A stretch of DNA of 64,000 nucleotides, taken from Alkalilimnicola sp. S0819. Its GTDB lineage: Bacteria > Pseudomonadota > Gammaproteobacteria > Nitrococcales > WHIW01. Shown here one piece after another: positions 46,811-55,177 of the stretch. The notes beneath the pieces were generated by a model that did not search any database, was not told the origin of the DNA, and worked only from the letters and a program-made list of their open reading frames with translations. A program made the position numbers and the translations under genes. Within the stretch, counting starts at the first letter, position 1. Every line of letters begins with the position of its first letter. Location: positions 124,001-188,000 of the forward strand of contig NZ_WHIW01000002.1 in the NCBI RefSeq assembly GCF_009295635.1. Reading direction: 5' to 3'.

Positions 46811-47914
46811 ATGTCCGGTAACACCTTCGGCACCCTCTTCACCGTCACCACCTTCGGCGAGAGCCACGGCCCGGCGCTGGGCGCCATTGTCGACGGCTGC
46901 CCCCCGGGCCTGGCGCTCACCGAGGCCGATCTGCAGCACGATCTGGACCGCCGCCGCCCGGGCACTTCCAAATATGCCACCCAGCGCAAGGAGCCGGACC
47001 AGGTGCGCATCCTCTCCGGCGTTTTCGAGGGGCGCACCACCGGCACCCCCATCGGTCTGCTGATCGAGAACACCGACCAGCGCTCCCGGGATTACGGCAA
47101 GATCGCCGAAACCTTCCGCCCGGGCCATGCCGATTACAGCTACCAGCAGAAGTTCGGGCTGCGGGACTACCGCGGCGGCGGGCGCTCCTCGGCCCGGGAG
47201 ACCGCCATGCGGGTGGCCGCCGGGGCCATCGCCAAGAAGTGGCTGGCCGAGCGCTACGGGCTGCGTATCCGCGCCTGGCTCTCGCAGATGGGCGAGCTGG
47301 AGCTGGCGCTCAAGGACTGGGCCGTGGTGGAGACCAATCCCTTCTTCTGCGCGGATGCCGAGCGGGTGCCGGAGCTGGAGGCGATGATCACCCAGCTGCG
47401 CCGGGACGGCGACTCGGTGGGTGCGAAGGTCAGCGTGATCGCCGAGGGGCTGCCGCCCGGCTGGGGCGAGCCGGTGTTCGATCGGCTGGATGCGGACATC
47501 GCCAAGGCGCTGATGAGCATCAACGCGGTCAAGGGGGTCGAGATCGGCGCGGGCTTCGCGTCGGCGCGCCAGCGGGGCACCGAGCACCGGGACGAGATCA
47601 CCCCGGAGGGCTTTCTCTCCAATAACGCCGGCGGCGTGCTGGGCGGGATCTCCACCGGGCAGGATCTGGTGGCCCATCTGGCCCTGAAACCCACCTCCAG
47701 CATTACCACGCCGGGGCGTTCGGTGAATCTGCGGGGCGAGCCCACCGAGGTGATCACCACCGGGCGCCACGATCCCTGCGTGGGTGTGCGCGCGGCCCCC
47801 ATCGCCGAGGCCATGGTGGCCCTGGTGCTGATGGATCATGCCCTGCGCCAGCGGGCCCAGAACGCCGATGTGGAGAGCATCACGCCGGTGATCCCGGCCG
47901 CGCCGGAGGGTTGA
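46811..47914 (+). CDS. aroC: Chorismate synthase
   Basis: 367 aa. Converts EPSP to chorismate with reduced FMN, last step of the shikimate pathway. Signatures [19 protein letters not shown] near residue 16, [36 protein letters not shown] near 107-142 and the C-terminal [17 protein letters not shown]. The stop overlaps the start of the MFS gene by one base (TGATG). Confidence 0.97.
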   Translation: MSGNTFGTLFTVTTFGESHGPALGAIVDGCPPGLALTEADLQHDLDRRRPGTSKYATQRKEPDQVRILSGVFEGRTTGTPIGLLIENTDQRSRDYGKIAETFRPGHADYSYQQKFGLRDYRGGGRSSARETAMRVAAGAIAKKWLAERYGLRIRAWLSQMGELELALKDWAVVETNPFFCADAERVPELEAMITQLRRDGDSVGAKVSVIAEGLPPGWGEPVFDRLDADIAKALMSINAVKGVEIGAGFASARQRGTEHRDEITPEGFLSNNAGGVLGGISTGQDLVAHLALKPTSSITTPGRSVNLRGEPTEVITTGRHDPCVGVRAAPIAEAMVALVLMDHALRQRAQNADVESITPVIPAAPEG

Positions 47915-49056
47915 TGCCGGCGGTGCCCTACTGGCGGCTGGCCTCCTTCTATTTCTGCTTCTTCGCCATCCTCGGCGGCCTGGTGCCCTACTGGTCGCCG
48001 TATCTGCAGTATCGGGGCTTTTCCGCCGCCGAGATCGGCGAGCTGGTGGCCATCCTGCACGCCACCAAGATCATCGCGCCCAATCTCTGGGGCTGGCTGG
48101 CCGATCGCAGCGGCCGGGGCATGCTGGTGGTGCGCCTGGCCGCGCTGGGCGCCATGGTGAGCTTCGCCGGCGTGCTGCTGGGGGACGGCTACTGGTGGAT
48201 GGCGCTGGTGATGGCCACCTACAGCTTTTTCTGGAACGCGGCGCTGCCTCAGTTCGAGGCCAACACCATGAACCACCTGGGGCGGGCGGATCATCTCTAC
48301 AGCCGGGTGCGCCTGTGGGGCTCGGTGGGCTTCATCGTCGCGGTGATCGGGCTGGGAGAGGCGATAGACCGCTGGGGGCTGACGGTGCTGCCCCCCGGGC
48401 TGCTGCTGATCTTCGCCGGCCTGTTCCTGGCCGGCGTGGTCTCGCCGGAGAAGCGGTACGTCCTGGGCGGCGAAGCCCCCGCGCCTTTTCTGCGGGTGCT
48501 GTGCCGCCCGCCGGTGCTGCTGTTCTTTCTGGTGTGTTTTCTGCTGCAGGCGAGCCATGGGCCGTATTACGCCTTCTTCAGCATTTATTTGCAGGATCAC
48601 CAGTACTCCGCCACGGCCATCGGCTTGCTGTGGTCCGTGGGCGTGGTGGCGGAGATCGGCGTGTTTCTGCTCATCCATCGCTGGCTGCCGCGCTACGGCC
48701 CGCGCCGGCTGATGACGGCCGCCCTGCTGCTGGCGGCGCTGCGCTGGCTGCTGATCGCCACGGCGGTAGGCTCCTTGCCGCTGCTGATCTTCGCCCAGAC
48801 CCTGCACGCGGCGAGTTTCGGTGTGTACCACGCGGTGGGCATCTATATGGTCAACCGCCTGTTTGTCGGCGCCAATCAGGGGCGTGGCCAGGCGCTCTAC
48901 AGCAGCCTCACCTTTGGCGCCGGGGTGGCCTTGGGCAGCCTGCTGGCCGGCTATGGCTGGGAGGCGCTGGGCGGCGCGCAGACCTTCCTGCTGGCGGCCC
49001 TGCTGGCGGCGGGCGCGGGGGCGGTCGCCCGCTGGGGGCTGCCGCGAACCGTGTAG
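47914..49056 (+). CDS. MFS transporter, HcaT-like group
   Basis: 380 aa with twelve hydrophobic segments. The short N-terminus leading into FYFCFFAILGGLVPYWSPYLQYRG and the loops GWLADRSGR and HLYSRVRLWGSVGFI are typical of the MFS_1-like family to which the E. coli phenylpropionate transporter HcaT belongs. Substrate unknown. Translation is coupled to aroC by TGATG, a common arrangement in related bacteria but without known functional link. Confidence 0.87.
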   Translation: MPAVPYWRLASFYFCFFAILGGLVPYWSPYLQYRGFSAAEIGELVAILHATKIIAPNLWGWLADRSGRGMLVVRLAALGAMVSFAGVLLGDGYWWMALVMATYSFFWNAALPQFEANTMNHLGRADHLYSRVRLWGSVGFIVAVIGLGEAIDRWGLTVLPPGLLLIFAGLFLAGVVSPEKRYVLGGEAPAPFLRVLCRPPVLLFFLVCFLLQASHGPYYAFFSIYLQDHQYSATAIGLLWSVGVVAEIGVFLLIHRWLPRYGPRRLMTAALLLAALRWLLIATAVGSLPLLIFAQTLHAASFGVYHAVGIYMVNRLFVGANQGRGQALYSSLTFGAGVALGSLLAGYGWEALGGAQTFLLAALLAAGAGAVARWGLPRTV

Positions 49057-49185
49057 GAAGACCCTGTGCTGGCGGAAAGGTTCCGCCCTCTGGCATGCGT
49101 GCTAATACGCATGGCGGCTCGCCGGCTATGGGGCCATCCTTCAAGTACACGAGACGACCAGCCTGGGCTGGCGGAGGGTAAGGCG

Positions 49186-49488
49186 ATGAAAGCGGTAATG
49201 GTGTTGGTGATGGTTGCGGCGCTGGGGCTCGGCAGCGCGGGATTCGCAGCGGACCGCAACGATGGGCGGTTTTATCACGTGATTCTGGGATCGACCGCCG
49301 ATGAGTGGATACCGGCGGACCTGGGACAGCGTGACCCGCGGGAGCCGATCGCCGACTCGCAGGGCCTGGACGAACAGCGGGCTTCGCGGCAGGAGGCGGA
49401 AACCGACGAGGTGGAAACCACGGCGGAGGCGCCGATCTTCGTGCCGTTCAGTGATCCGGAGGAGGAGTATCTGAATACTCTGGGCTGA
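49186..49488 (+). CDS. Small secreted acidic protein, unknown function
   Basis: 100 aa. Signal peptide MKAVMVLVMVAALGLGSAGFA, then an acidic mature part of about 79 residues (DRNDGRFYHVILGSTADEWI, EAETDEVETTAEAPIFVPFS). Ribosome site GGAGGGTAAGG ahead of the ATG. No family recognised. Followed by a strong stem-loop, so it is probably a single-gene transcript. Confidence 0.7.
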   Translation: MKAVMVLVMVAALGLGSAGFAADRNDGRFYHVILGSTADEWIPADLGQRDPREPIADSQGLDEQRASRQEAETDEVETTAEAPIFVPFSDPEEEYLNTLG

Positions 49489-49500
49489 CGGTAATCGCCC

Positions 49501-49538
49501 GGTGCCGCCGCGGAAGCGCCCGCTTCCGCGGCGGCACC
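49501..49538 (+). terminator. 18-bp perfect stem-loop
   Basis: GGTGCCGCCGCGGAAGCG (49501-49518) pairs perfectly with CGCTTCCGCGGCGGCACC (49521-49538), loop of two, thirteen bases after the stop codon. TTCGGG rather than a U-tract follows. Confidence 0.65.
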
Positions 49539-49572
49539 TTCGGGCGCCGATCGGAAGCCACCTGCCCCTGCA

Positions 49573-49872
49573 TCAGTTTCCGGCGGGCGTCGCGGTCGCG
49601 GCGCACACGTAGCCCAGCGTCAGTACGCTCAGGTAGCTGCCTTGGTCGATCGCGGTGCCGATGATCCAGTGCTTGCCCAAGCGCAGGGGTTTTTCCATCC
49701 GGCTGTGGCCGCAGATAGCCGCCGTCACGTCGGCAATCCTGTCCTCCAGGGCGTTGTAGTAGCGCTCCCGTCCGCGCGGCTTCTCTATCACGCAGCCGAT
49801 GAGCTCATGTCGCAGCCCGGCGTAGGTGATTTTCCCCGGGTCGACCAGCCGAAGATTGGTCATGCTTCGCAA
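49573..49872 (-). pseudogene. 3' fragment of a lambda-type protein phosphatase gene
   Basis: The last two thirds (RGRERYYNALEDRIADVTAA, ICGHSRMEKPLRLGKHWIIG, TAIDQGSYLSVLTLGYVCAA) are a diverged copy of the C-terminus of the intact phosphatase at 50755-51501 (RGRERYYNALETRLPDVSAV and on). Only the final metal-ligand motif GHSR is present; GDIHG, GDLVDRG and GNHE are absent, so it cannot be catalytic. The open frame starts MRSMTNLRLVDPGKITYAG with sequence unrelated to the enzyme. It forms the left edge of the accessory island together with the leuC 5' copy. Confidence 0.8.
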
Positions 49873-50033
49873 CTTCCGGCTGCCTGAACTGCGCCACGCT
49901 TTCCGTTATGACACGCTGTTTCGCAGCGCCCGTTCACCGGACTCCGCAGGACGCCAATGGCAGGCAGAACCCTTTGCGACAAGCTCTGGGACGCGCATCT
50001 GGTCCGCGAAAACGCGGACGGCTCGGCGCTGAT
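49861..50033 (+). repeat. Duplicated leuC promoter and first 25 codons (left repeat)
   Basis: 173 bases align without gaps to 55082-55254, the promoter and 5' end of the real leuC, with 25 differences by eye. The ATG at 49957 and codons for [19 protein letters not shown] are kept; identity stops exactly after GCGCTGAT. The frame then runs into unrelated sequence and stops at about 50095. The -10 TATAAT of the native copy is TATGAC here, so the copy is probably silent. It marks the left boundary of the island. Confidence 0.9.
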
Positions 50034-50178
50034 GCCCGGCGGGGCCTGTCGCGTACGGTCGGTTAGCGGGGCTGACGCAGAGTCCTTGCGGGCTTGATCA
50101 TGGTCTCACTTGCAATGTTGGCTCGCGGGGTACCATGTGCGATTCTGTGATGCATGCGTAACACATGAGGGCAGGGCC

Positions 50179-50466
50179 ATGAGCGACGCCACCTTTACCT
50201 TTCGGGTCGATCAGGACTTGAAGGCAGAGTTTGCCAATGCGGCCCGGTCGCATGACCGGACCGGGGCACAGCTTTTGCGTGATTTCATGCGCAGTTATGT
50301 GGCCCAGCAACAGCAGGCCCAGCGCCATGAGGATTGGCTGGCCGACAAGGTGGAACTGGCGCATGCTTCGGCTGAAGCCGGCAAGCTGGTGCCGGCGGCG
50401 GACGTTGAGGCGCATTTCGCCGCCCGACGAGCCGCCACCCGCGCCAAGCTGGCGCCAGGGAATTGA
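50179..50466 (+). CDS. Ribbon-helix-helix antitoxin
   Basis: 95 aa. N-terminal RHH DNA-binding motif TFTFRVDQDLKAEFANAARS followed by RTGAQLLRDFMRSYVAQ, as in CopG/ParD/RelB-type antitoxins; the C-terminal half is a charged helix (ADVEAHFAARRAATRAKLA) that would wrap the toxin. Overlaps the toxin start by one base (TGATG). Should repress its own promoter. Start chosen at 50179 behind GAGGGCAGG. Confidence 0.85.
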   Translation: MSDATFTFRVDQDLKAEFANAARSHDRTGAQLLRDFMRSYVAQQQQAQRHEDWLADKVELAHASAEAGKLVPAADVEAHFAARRAATRAKLAPGN

Positions 50467-50753
50467 TGGAGCTGTTGTGGACGCCAGAGGCAGTCCAGGA
50501 TCGCGACGAGATATACGACTATATAGACGCGGATAACCCCCAGGCGGCCTTGTCGCTGGACGAGCTGTTCTCCGCTGGGGCCCGAAGGCTTTTATCCCAT
50601 CCGCACAGTGGGCGGCCCGGACGGGTCCCGGACACCATGGAATTGGTGGTGCATGGCAGCTACATGCTGGTGTACGAGCTGCGGGGCAGTCAGATACGCA
50701 TACTTGCTGTGGTGCATACCGCTCGATGCTGGCCTTCGCCGGGTCCCGCTTGA
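50466..50753 (+). CDS. RelE/ParE family toxin
   Basis: 95 aa. Typical ParE-like opening LLWTPEAVQDRDEIYDYIDADNPQAA, central HPHSGRPGRVPDTMELVVHGSYMLVYEL and C-terminal IRILAVVHTARCWP, where family members have a conserved V-x-H-x-x-x-x-x-W/P ending. Whether it cuts mRNA (RelE) or poisons gyrase (ParE) cannot be told; absence of the RelE catalytic Arg/Tyr pattern favours a ParE-like action. Convergent with the phosphatase gene, one base apart. Confidence 0.85.
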   Translation: MELLWTPEAVQDRDEIYDYIDADNPQAALSLDELFSAGARRLLSHPHSGRPGRVPDTMELVVHGSYMLVYELRGSQIRILAVVHTARCWPSPGPA

Positions 50754-50754
50754 T

Positions 50755-51501
50755 TCAGCGTCCTGTTGCTGTTGCGGCCTCTGCGCAAAGCGCATCCAGC
50801 GAGAGCACGCTAAGGCGCCCGCCCTGGTCTATCGCGGTGTCGATGATCCAGTGATTGCCCAGCCGCCGGGGTTCTTCCACCCGGCTGTGGCCGCAGACAA
50901 CCGCTGACACGTCAGGCAGTCGCGTTTCCAGGGCGTTGTAGTAGCGTTCCCGCCCGCGGGTAAGCCGCTCGGCCAGGGGGCTGTTGCTGCCGGCGGCCTC
51001 CAGTGCCTGTCGGCAGTCCAGCCAGGTGTCGAACTCCGCCGGCACTTCGGCGTGGACTATCACCGCCAGACCCTGCTCGGTGGGAACCTCCACAGCGATG
51101 GGCAGTGTTTCCAGCGCATCTGCAATGTCCAGACGCTGCAGCATTTCCAGTCGGTCCCACCACGCGCCCCCGTTGGCGAACCACAAGGGGCGTGCCCGGG
51201 GGTCGGTGGATTGAGCGGCCTCCAGCAGCATGTCTTCGTGGTTGCCTCTGACGCTGTGGAACCAGGGCTGCTCCAGCCACTGCAGGACCTCATGACTGCA
51301 AGGGCCGCGGTCCACCAGATCACCCACGCAGATCAGGCGATCTGTTGCCGGCTCGAAGCCGACGGCCGACAGCCGCTCTGCCAGCTCCGGGAAGTAGCCG
51401 TGGATATCGCCCGCCACCCAGTCCCGGCCGCGGGTATTGGCTTCCAGGCGACGGATCGGGGCCGTGCCGAAGCCCGGGGTGTATTCGCTCGTCTTGCTCA
51501 T
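50755..51501 (-). CDS. Lambda-phosphatase/PrpA-like metallophosphatase
   Basis: 248 aa. Complete PPP-family motifs: GDIHG at 31-35, GDLVDRG at 60-66, GNHE at 86-89, a His in IVHAEVP and GHSR near the C-terminus, so two metal ions can be bound and Ser/Thr (or Tyr) protein phosphatase activity is expected. Its compact size and LDWF-like segment ANGGAWWDRLEML resemble phage lambda NinI phosphatase and E. coli PrpA/PrpB. The start ATG overlaps the stop of the AAA+ gene by one base, so they form a two-gene unit. Pieces of the 3' end of this same gene lie at both edges of the island. Confidence 0.88.
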   Translation of the reverse strand: MSKTSEYTPGFGTAPIRRLEANTRGRDWVAGDIHGYFPELAERLSAVGFEPATDRLICVGDLVDRGPCSHEVLQWLEQPWFHSVRGNHEDMLLEAAQSTDPRARPLWFANGGAWWDRLEMLQRLDIADALETLPIAVEVPTEQGLAVIVHAEVPAEFDTWLDCRQALEAAGSNSPLAERLTRGRERYYNALETRLPDVSAVVCGHSRVEEPRRLGNHWIIDTAIDQGGRLSVLSLDALCAEAATATGR

Positions 51502-52499
51502 CAATGTGGCCTGTCTCGTAATTCCTGTACCACGACGCCAATAAAGCCCTGCAGCAGCCTGCGAACATCACGCGGGCCAATGAGAGCAGCCATTTCCTGG
51601 AGTTGCAGCCATTGCGCGTCGCTTATCATGCTGTGGAAGTGCGGCGGGAGCCCCAGTTCACTCGTCAGCTCGGCAAGCGCTGCGCGCAGGATCAGCGGGC
51701 GTTGCTCAGGCGGCACCTCAGGCACCTCGATCACTTGGAAGCGGTTCAACAGCGACTCTGGCAGCTTGTCCGTGCAATTGGCCGTGGCGATCCAGTTTAT
51801 CTGCGTCATATCGCAGGGCGCCATCAGGTACTCGTCGTGCCAGCGACGCGCCGTCTCGGGTTCAAGCAACAGGTGCATGGAGTCCAGTATCGAGCCGTTG
51901 TGCGCCGAGGTGCTGGTCTTGTCCAGTTCGTCGACGATAACCAGTGGGTTCCGGCATTCCGCCATGAGCATCAGCTCGATCAGCTTCCCTGGCCTGGCGC
52001 TTCTCCAGCCCCGGGCGCTTCCCGTGAGCGCCATATTGTCTCGGCTGCCGCCTGCGGCAATCAGGGTGTGCGGCAGCCGGCCCAGCTCCGCTATCCGACG
52101 CGCCAGCCGACTCTTGCCGCAACCGGGAGGGCCGACCAGCAGCATCGGTTGGATGGCGAAAACCTGCGCGGGGCTCAGGGAGTGGCTAAGCAGCTGCCGG
52201 TATATCCCGTCGATCGCCTTCCCCATCCATGGAAATTCCTCCTCCAGCTGATCCCGCAACTGCACCGGGTCCGGTGAAGCCGCGGTTGGCACGTGGCGGC
52301 GTAGGGGCTCGTAGCGAAAAAGTGCGCGTTTCTCGCCGTAGTCGCCGGAGGGGGGGATGGGGCCGCGTATCACGGGCAGGCCCGCGCGTGGGATCAGGGC
52401 GGAATCCCGCATGGAAAGGCCGCTGTCCGCGTCCTTGTCCAGGCTCGGTACATCATGCTCGTCGAATACGTTCTCGGCCGCTTGCTTGTTGCTGTTCAT
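51501..52499 (-). CDS. Lon-like AAA+ ATPase without protease domain
   Basis: 332 aa. Walker A GPPGCGKS at 123-130, Walker B VIVDELD at 187-193, sensor 1 IATAN at 237-241, Arg finger in LLNRFQ (Arg254) and sensor 2 in GPRDVRRLL near 308-315. The segment between (TGSARGWRSARPGKLIELM) resembles the substrate-loop region of Lon (GSMPGRI). There is no Lon N-domain and no Ser-Lys protease part. The N-terminal 80 residues are polar. It is the first gene of a unit with the metallophosphatase and divergent from the 412-aa gene. Possible role: ATP-driven remodelling linked to phospho-control of a partner; function unproved. Confidence 0.85.
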   Translation of the reverse strand: MNSNKQAAENVFDEHDVPSLDKDADSGLSMRDSALIPRAGLPVIRGPIPPSGDYGEKRALFRYEPLRRHVPTAASPDPVQLRDQLEEEFPWMGKAIDGIYRQLLSHSLSPAQVFAIQPMLLVGPPGCGKSRLARRIAELGRLPHTLIAAGGSRDNMALTGSARGWRSARPGKLIELMLMAECRNPLVIVDELDKTSTSAHNGSILDSMHLLLEPETARRWHDEYLMAPCDMTQINWIATANCTDKLPESLLNRFQVIEVPEVPPEQRPLILRAALAELTSELGLPPHFHSMISDAQWLQLQEMAALIGPRDVRRLLQGFIGVVVQELRDRPH

Positions 52500-52586
52500 G
52501 CTTGCCTTCCTTGATATAAAAAACTACGCACTTGTGGCGAGAACGCATATGATCATGAAATATAAAGCCAAGAGCCAGATACAAAA

Positions 52587-53825
52587 ATGATAAAGTTCAG
52601 CCGGAAAATATATCCTCCAGCCGAGGCGCAATGGGAGTCCAGCCTGCTTGAGGCGGCGTCGGATAGCGTCGATCAGGCGATCTGTCGGCGGGTGGCCGGG
52701 GAGTGGCCTTCGGTATGCGGCGTAGCGTCTGTGCCGTTGCGGTCCGACCAGGTGGGTCCGGAGCCTCGTGTGGAGGTCATGCGGCGGATCGTGGCCCAAT
52801 GGCGGACAGAACTCGGCTTGTCCCAGAATGAAGTGGCGGACATTTGGGCGAAATCTGCCCTGGTGGGGTGCGCTCGCGGGAGTGAGGCCCATGAGAGAAA
52901 GCTGCATGCCGCCCGCATTTACCTGGGGCGACTGGAGCGAGGTGATTTCCGGCGCCGCCCGCAGCGGGCGGCGGTGGCGGAGTTGTTGGCGGCGACAGGG
53001 CTGTGGCATCGGCTGTCGCCCCATGCCGATGGGGCGCCGAGCGCCATGCTGGCGGACTACGGTGCTCTGAGTGCGCGACTTTCTGCAGAGGCGGATATGC
53101 TCGATGATTTGCCGCTGGAGGATCGCCTCCGCCACGTAGGCGGCTTGCGCAATGCCCCCTGCCTGCTACCGGTGATCTTGTGTGATTTGCGCAGCCTGGC
53201 TGAAGCCTGGCCGGAAGAGCCGGGGGCGCTGCCGGTGGCTCGAGGGGTGGCTGAGAGCATGGGGCATGTGCTGTGGCAGGCCGTGCGGTGTTTGCACGGC
53301 GACGCCGGCGAGGACTGTCCCTTGCCGGACCGTCGGGCTGCGGCGCAGGCACCCCTGGTGGCACGCGCTGCTCGAGCGGTGTGGCCGCTGTTCGGGTTGA
53401 GGGTGCCGTTGCCCGCGTGGCTATTGCTGTTCGCGCTGGCGGCACTGCTTTCAAGGCATCTTTACTGTCGCGGACTGCACCGTGCAACCGGTTGGTACGG
53501 GGGGCAGGATGAGCTGGGGGATTGGCTTCTGTTGTGGTTGCTGCTGGCCGCGCAACCCGGTGAGGAGGTGCCCATGCCCGCTTATCTATTTGACGCGAGT
53601 CGATTCAGGGGTGAGCCGGGGCAGCTTTTCGCGCGAGCGGCAGCCAGGGTGGAAGCGCCGGATTTTCCGCGGGTCGAGTCGCTGCACGTCCCCTTGCGAA
53701 GGGCGCTGAGCAATGTGGGTCTGGTGGGCTGGCTCGGCGAAATGCGCAAGGCCTTGCGGGAGGATACGGTATGCGCGCCTTCCCTGGATCGGCGACTTTC
53801 CCTGGTTTGGCGGCCCGGTGCATGA
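52587..53825 (+). CDS. Orphan 412-aa protein with HTH-like segment and hydrophobic region
   Basis: Residues 66-125 (RRIVAQWRTELGLSQNEVAD, then IYLGRLERGDFRRRP) look like an XRE-type helix-turn-helix with an insertion between helix 3 and the YLGRLERG helix. Residues about 272-292 (VPLPAWLLLFALAALLSRHL) and 305-320 (GDWLLLWLLLAA) are hydrophobic and could be membrane helices. The rest is Arg/Ala/Leu-rich helix. No known family. It is divergent from the ATPase-phosphatase pair (87 AT-rich bases between) and would be the natural partner or regulator of it. Lower translation-signal quality: ATG with only weak purine stretch (AAAAATG). Confidence 0.7.
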   Translation: MIKFSRKIYPPAEAQWESSLLEAASDSVDQAICRRVAGEWPSVCGVASVPLRSDQVGPEPRVEVMRRIVAQWRTELGLSQNEVADIWAKSALVGCARGSEAHERKLHAARIYLGRLERGDFRRRPQRAAVAELLAATGLWHRLSPHADGAPSAMLADYGALSARLSAEADMLDDLPLEDRLRHVGGLRNAPCLLPVILCDLRSLAEAWPEEPGALPVARGVAESMGHVLWQAVRCLHGDAGEDCPLPDRRAAAQAPLVARAARAVWPLFGLRVPLPAWLLLFALAALLSRHLYCRGLHRATGWYGGQDELGDWLLLWLLLAAQPGEEVPMPAYLFDASRFRGEPGQLFARAAARVEAPDFPRVESLHVPLRRALSNVGLVGWLGEMRKALREDTVCAPSLDRRLSLVWRPGA

Positions 53826-53939
53826 GTGCTCCCAAGGGGCTTTGCGCGGATTTGAATGGCCTGCTATAAGATTGGCCACAGCCAGGTGGGAATCCGCCCC
53901 GGTCTCCGGCCAGGGCGCTGATACAGAAGGAGAAGAACA

Positions 53940-54266
53940 ATGGGTGACGCATTTTGGGATGCTTATCGTGTGGGCAGTGCGGAGACGGATGCGTACTGGA
54001 CGCGCCATCACGCCAACAAAGCAATTGGTTCGGCGAACCAGGAGGTCAGAAAGGCCAACCAGGTGATCGCCCAATACAAAGAGATGTTCCGCCAGGCCAT
54101 CGCCCAGCGGAATGATCTGTATATCCAGCGCGGTGCCTGGGCGGATACGGCTCGAAGCTATGCCGCCAAGATGGGAGTGCCCGAGGAGGTAGCACACAAC
54201 GAGATGAAGGCTCGCGCTCACGCTGAACGGCAGCGGCTGGGTGTGCAAAAAGTGCAAACCGACTAG
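53940..54266 (+). CDS. Small helical orphan protein
   Basis: 108 aa, starts MGDAFWDAYRVGSAETDAYW with AAGGAGAAG seven bases upstream. Predicted almost entirely helical and charged (NQEVRKANQVIAQYKEMFRQ, EMKARAHAERQRLG); no signal peptide, membrane segment or known motif. A possible promoter TTGAAT-17-TATAAG lies around 53850-53869. Its last four bases overlap the end of the convergent DotA/TraY fragment. Function unknown; presumably part of the island's cargo. Confidence 0.65.
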   Translation: MGDAFWDAYRVGSAETDAYWTRHHANKAIGSANQEVRKANQVIAQYKEMFRQAIAQRNDLYIQRGAWADTARSYAAKMGVPEEVAHNEMKARAHAERQRLGVQKVQTD

Positions 54267-54889
54267 CCGCTGTCGCGCCCACCTTTCCCGCCAGTTCCAC
54301 CCCCCGGCCCCTGCTTCTCGCCCGGCTGTAGGGCGCCGGTGTCGGAGGGTTTGGTGGTGTCGCCCGGTTTATCCCCGCCACCGCTGGCCATGCCGGCGCC
54401 CTTGGCCGTGGCCGCGCCGGCGGGACCGGCCTTGCTGATAACCCCGCCGAAGATGGCCCGCATGCGGTTCTCATCGGCCTGCTCGCCCAGGTTCGATACC
54501 TGCTGACCCACCCAGCGCATGGTGTTCTCGGGCAGCCAGGTGACCAGGTTGAACACCTTGTGGGTGGCCACCACCACGATAATCACGGAGAGCACGGTCA
54601 GGCTGAGCCAGGCCTGAATCCCGTACCAGCTCCCCTCCATCAGCCCCGAGCTGAACACCACGAAGTTCAGCCCGATGAACGCGCCAAAGGCGTACATCAG
54701 CACCAGCGCGGCAAAGAAGCCGATCACCATCAGCGGCGGGCGCATCAGAATGCCGAGGAACATCAGATAGCCCTGGCGGCCACGATCACCGGCAAAGCCC
54801 TCGCCATCGGGCGCGGCATGAGCGGCGGCCCACAGAGCACTTGCCACGATGCTCTCGAACACCAGGATCGTCCAACTGATAATGCCCAT
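54263..54889 (-). pseudogene. DotA/TraY C-terminal fragment (type IVB conjugation)
   Basis: 208 codons. The segment TILVFESIVASALWAAAHAA, PDGEGFAGDRGRQGYLMFLG, ILMRPPLMVIGFFAALVLMY matches the C-terminal membrane domain of DotA/TraY proteins (x-E-x-x-x-A-x-x-W-x-x-x-H-x-x-P-[ED]-G-E-G and GY-x-x-x-L-x-x-x-RP-x-LMV-x-G). Several hydrophobic helices follow and the tail is Gly/Lys-rich. Full-length DotA/TraY is about 700-1000 aa; here the N-terminal two thirds are missing and the frame begins at the junction with a degraded phosphatase piece. It shows the island derives from a conjugative element or plasmid. Confidence 0.8.
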
Positions 54890-54896
54890 CGCGGGC

Positions 54897-54990
54897 GATT
54901 CTTTTGTTCCCCGAGCCGCCCCCGGGCTTCTTCCACTCGCCCGTAGCCGCGGACAAGCGCTCCCACCTCGCAAATCCGTTCCCAATTGGC
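54897..54990 (-). pseudogene. Degraded phosphatase 3' remnant (right edge)
   Basis: The stretch GGCTTCTTCCACTCGCCCG and TAGCCGCGGACAAGCGC aligns with GGGTTCTTCCACCCGGCTG / TGGCCGCAGACAACCGC of the intact phosphatase at 50872-50905. It lies about 150 bases before the right leuC repeat, as the left phosphatase fragment lies about 166 bases before the left repeat, so the two edges are collinear. Very diverged; no usable reading frame. Confidence 0.55.
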
Positions 54991-55104
54991 GCCTATCGGC
55001 AGTGCCGCCGCCGCGTGTTATTCGCCCGGGCAGGGCGCTGCCACTGGTCCGGCAGCCTGTGGCGTGAGCGACAGGTCCGGTCATGTCGCTATCCTTCCGG
55101 CAGT

Positions 55105-55133
55105 CTGAAGCGCCGCACGCTTTCCGTTATAAT
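55105..55133 (+). promoter_or_regulatory. leuC promoter candidate
   Basis: A perfect -10 TATAAT at 55128-55133 with CTGAAG 17 bases upstream (55105-55110) as a weak -35. It lies 44 bases ahead of the leuC ATG. The duplicated copy has lost the -10 (TATGAC). Confidence 0.6.
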
Positions 55134-55177
55134 GCCCCGTTACGCAACGCCCGTTCACCGAACTCCGCAGGACGTCA

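Noticed and set aside
49501-49538. 18-bp perfect palindrome considered as an attachment site of the island
   Set aside because: It is outside the leuC repeat and placed right after a stop codon, so a terminator is the simpler reading.
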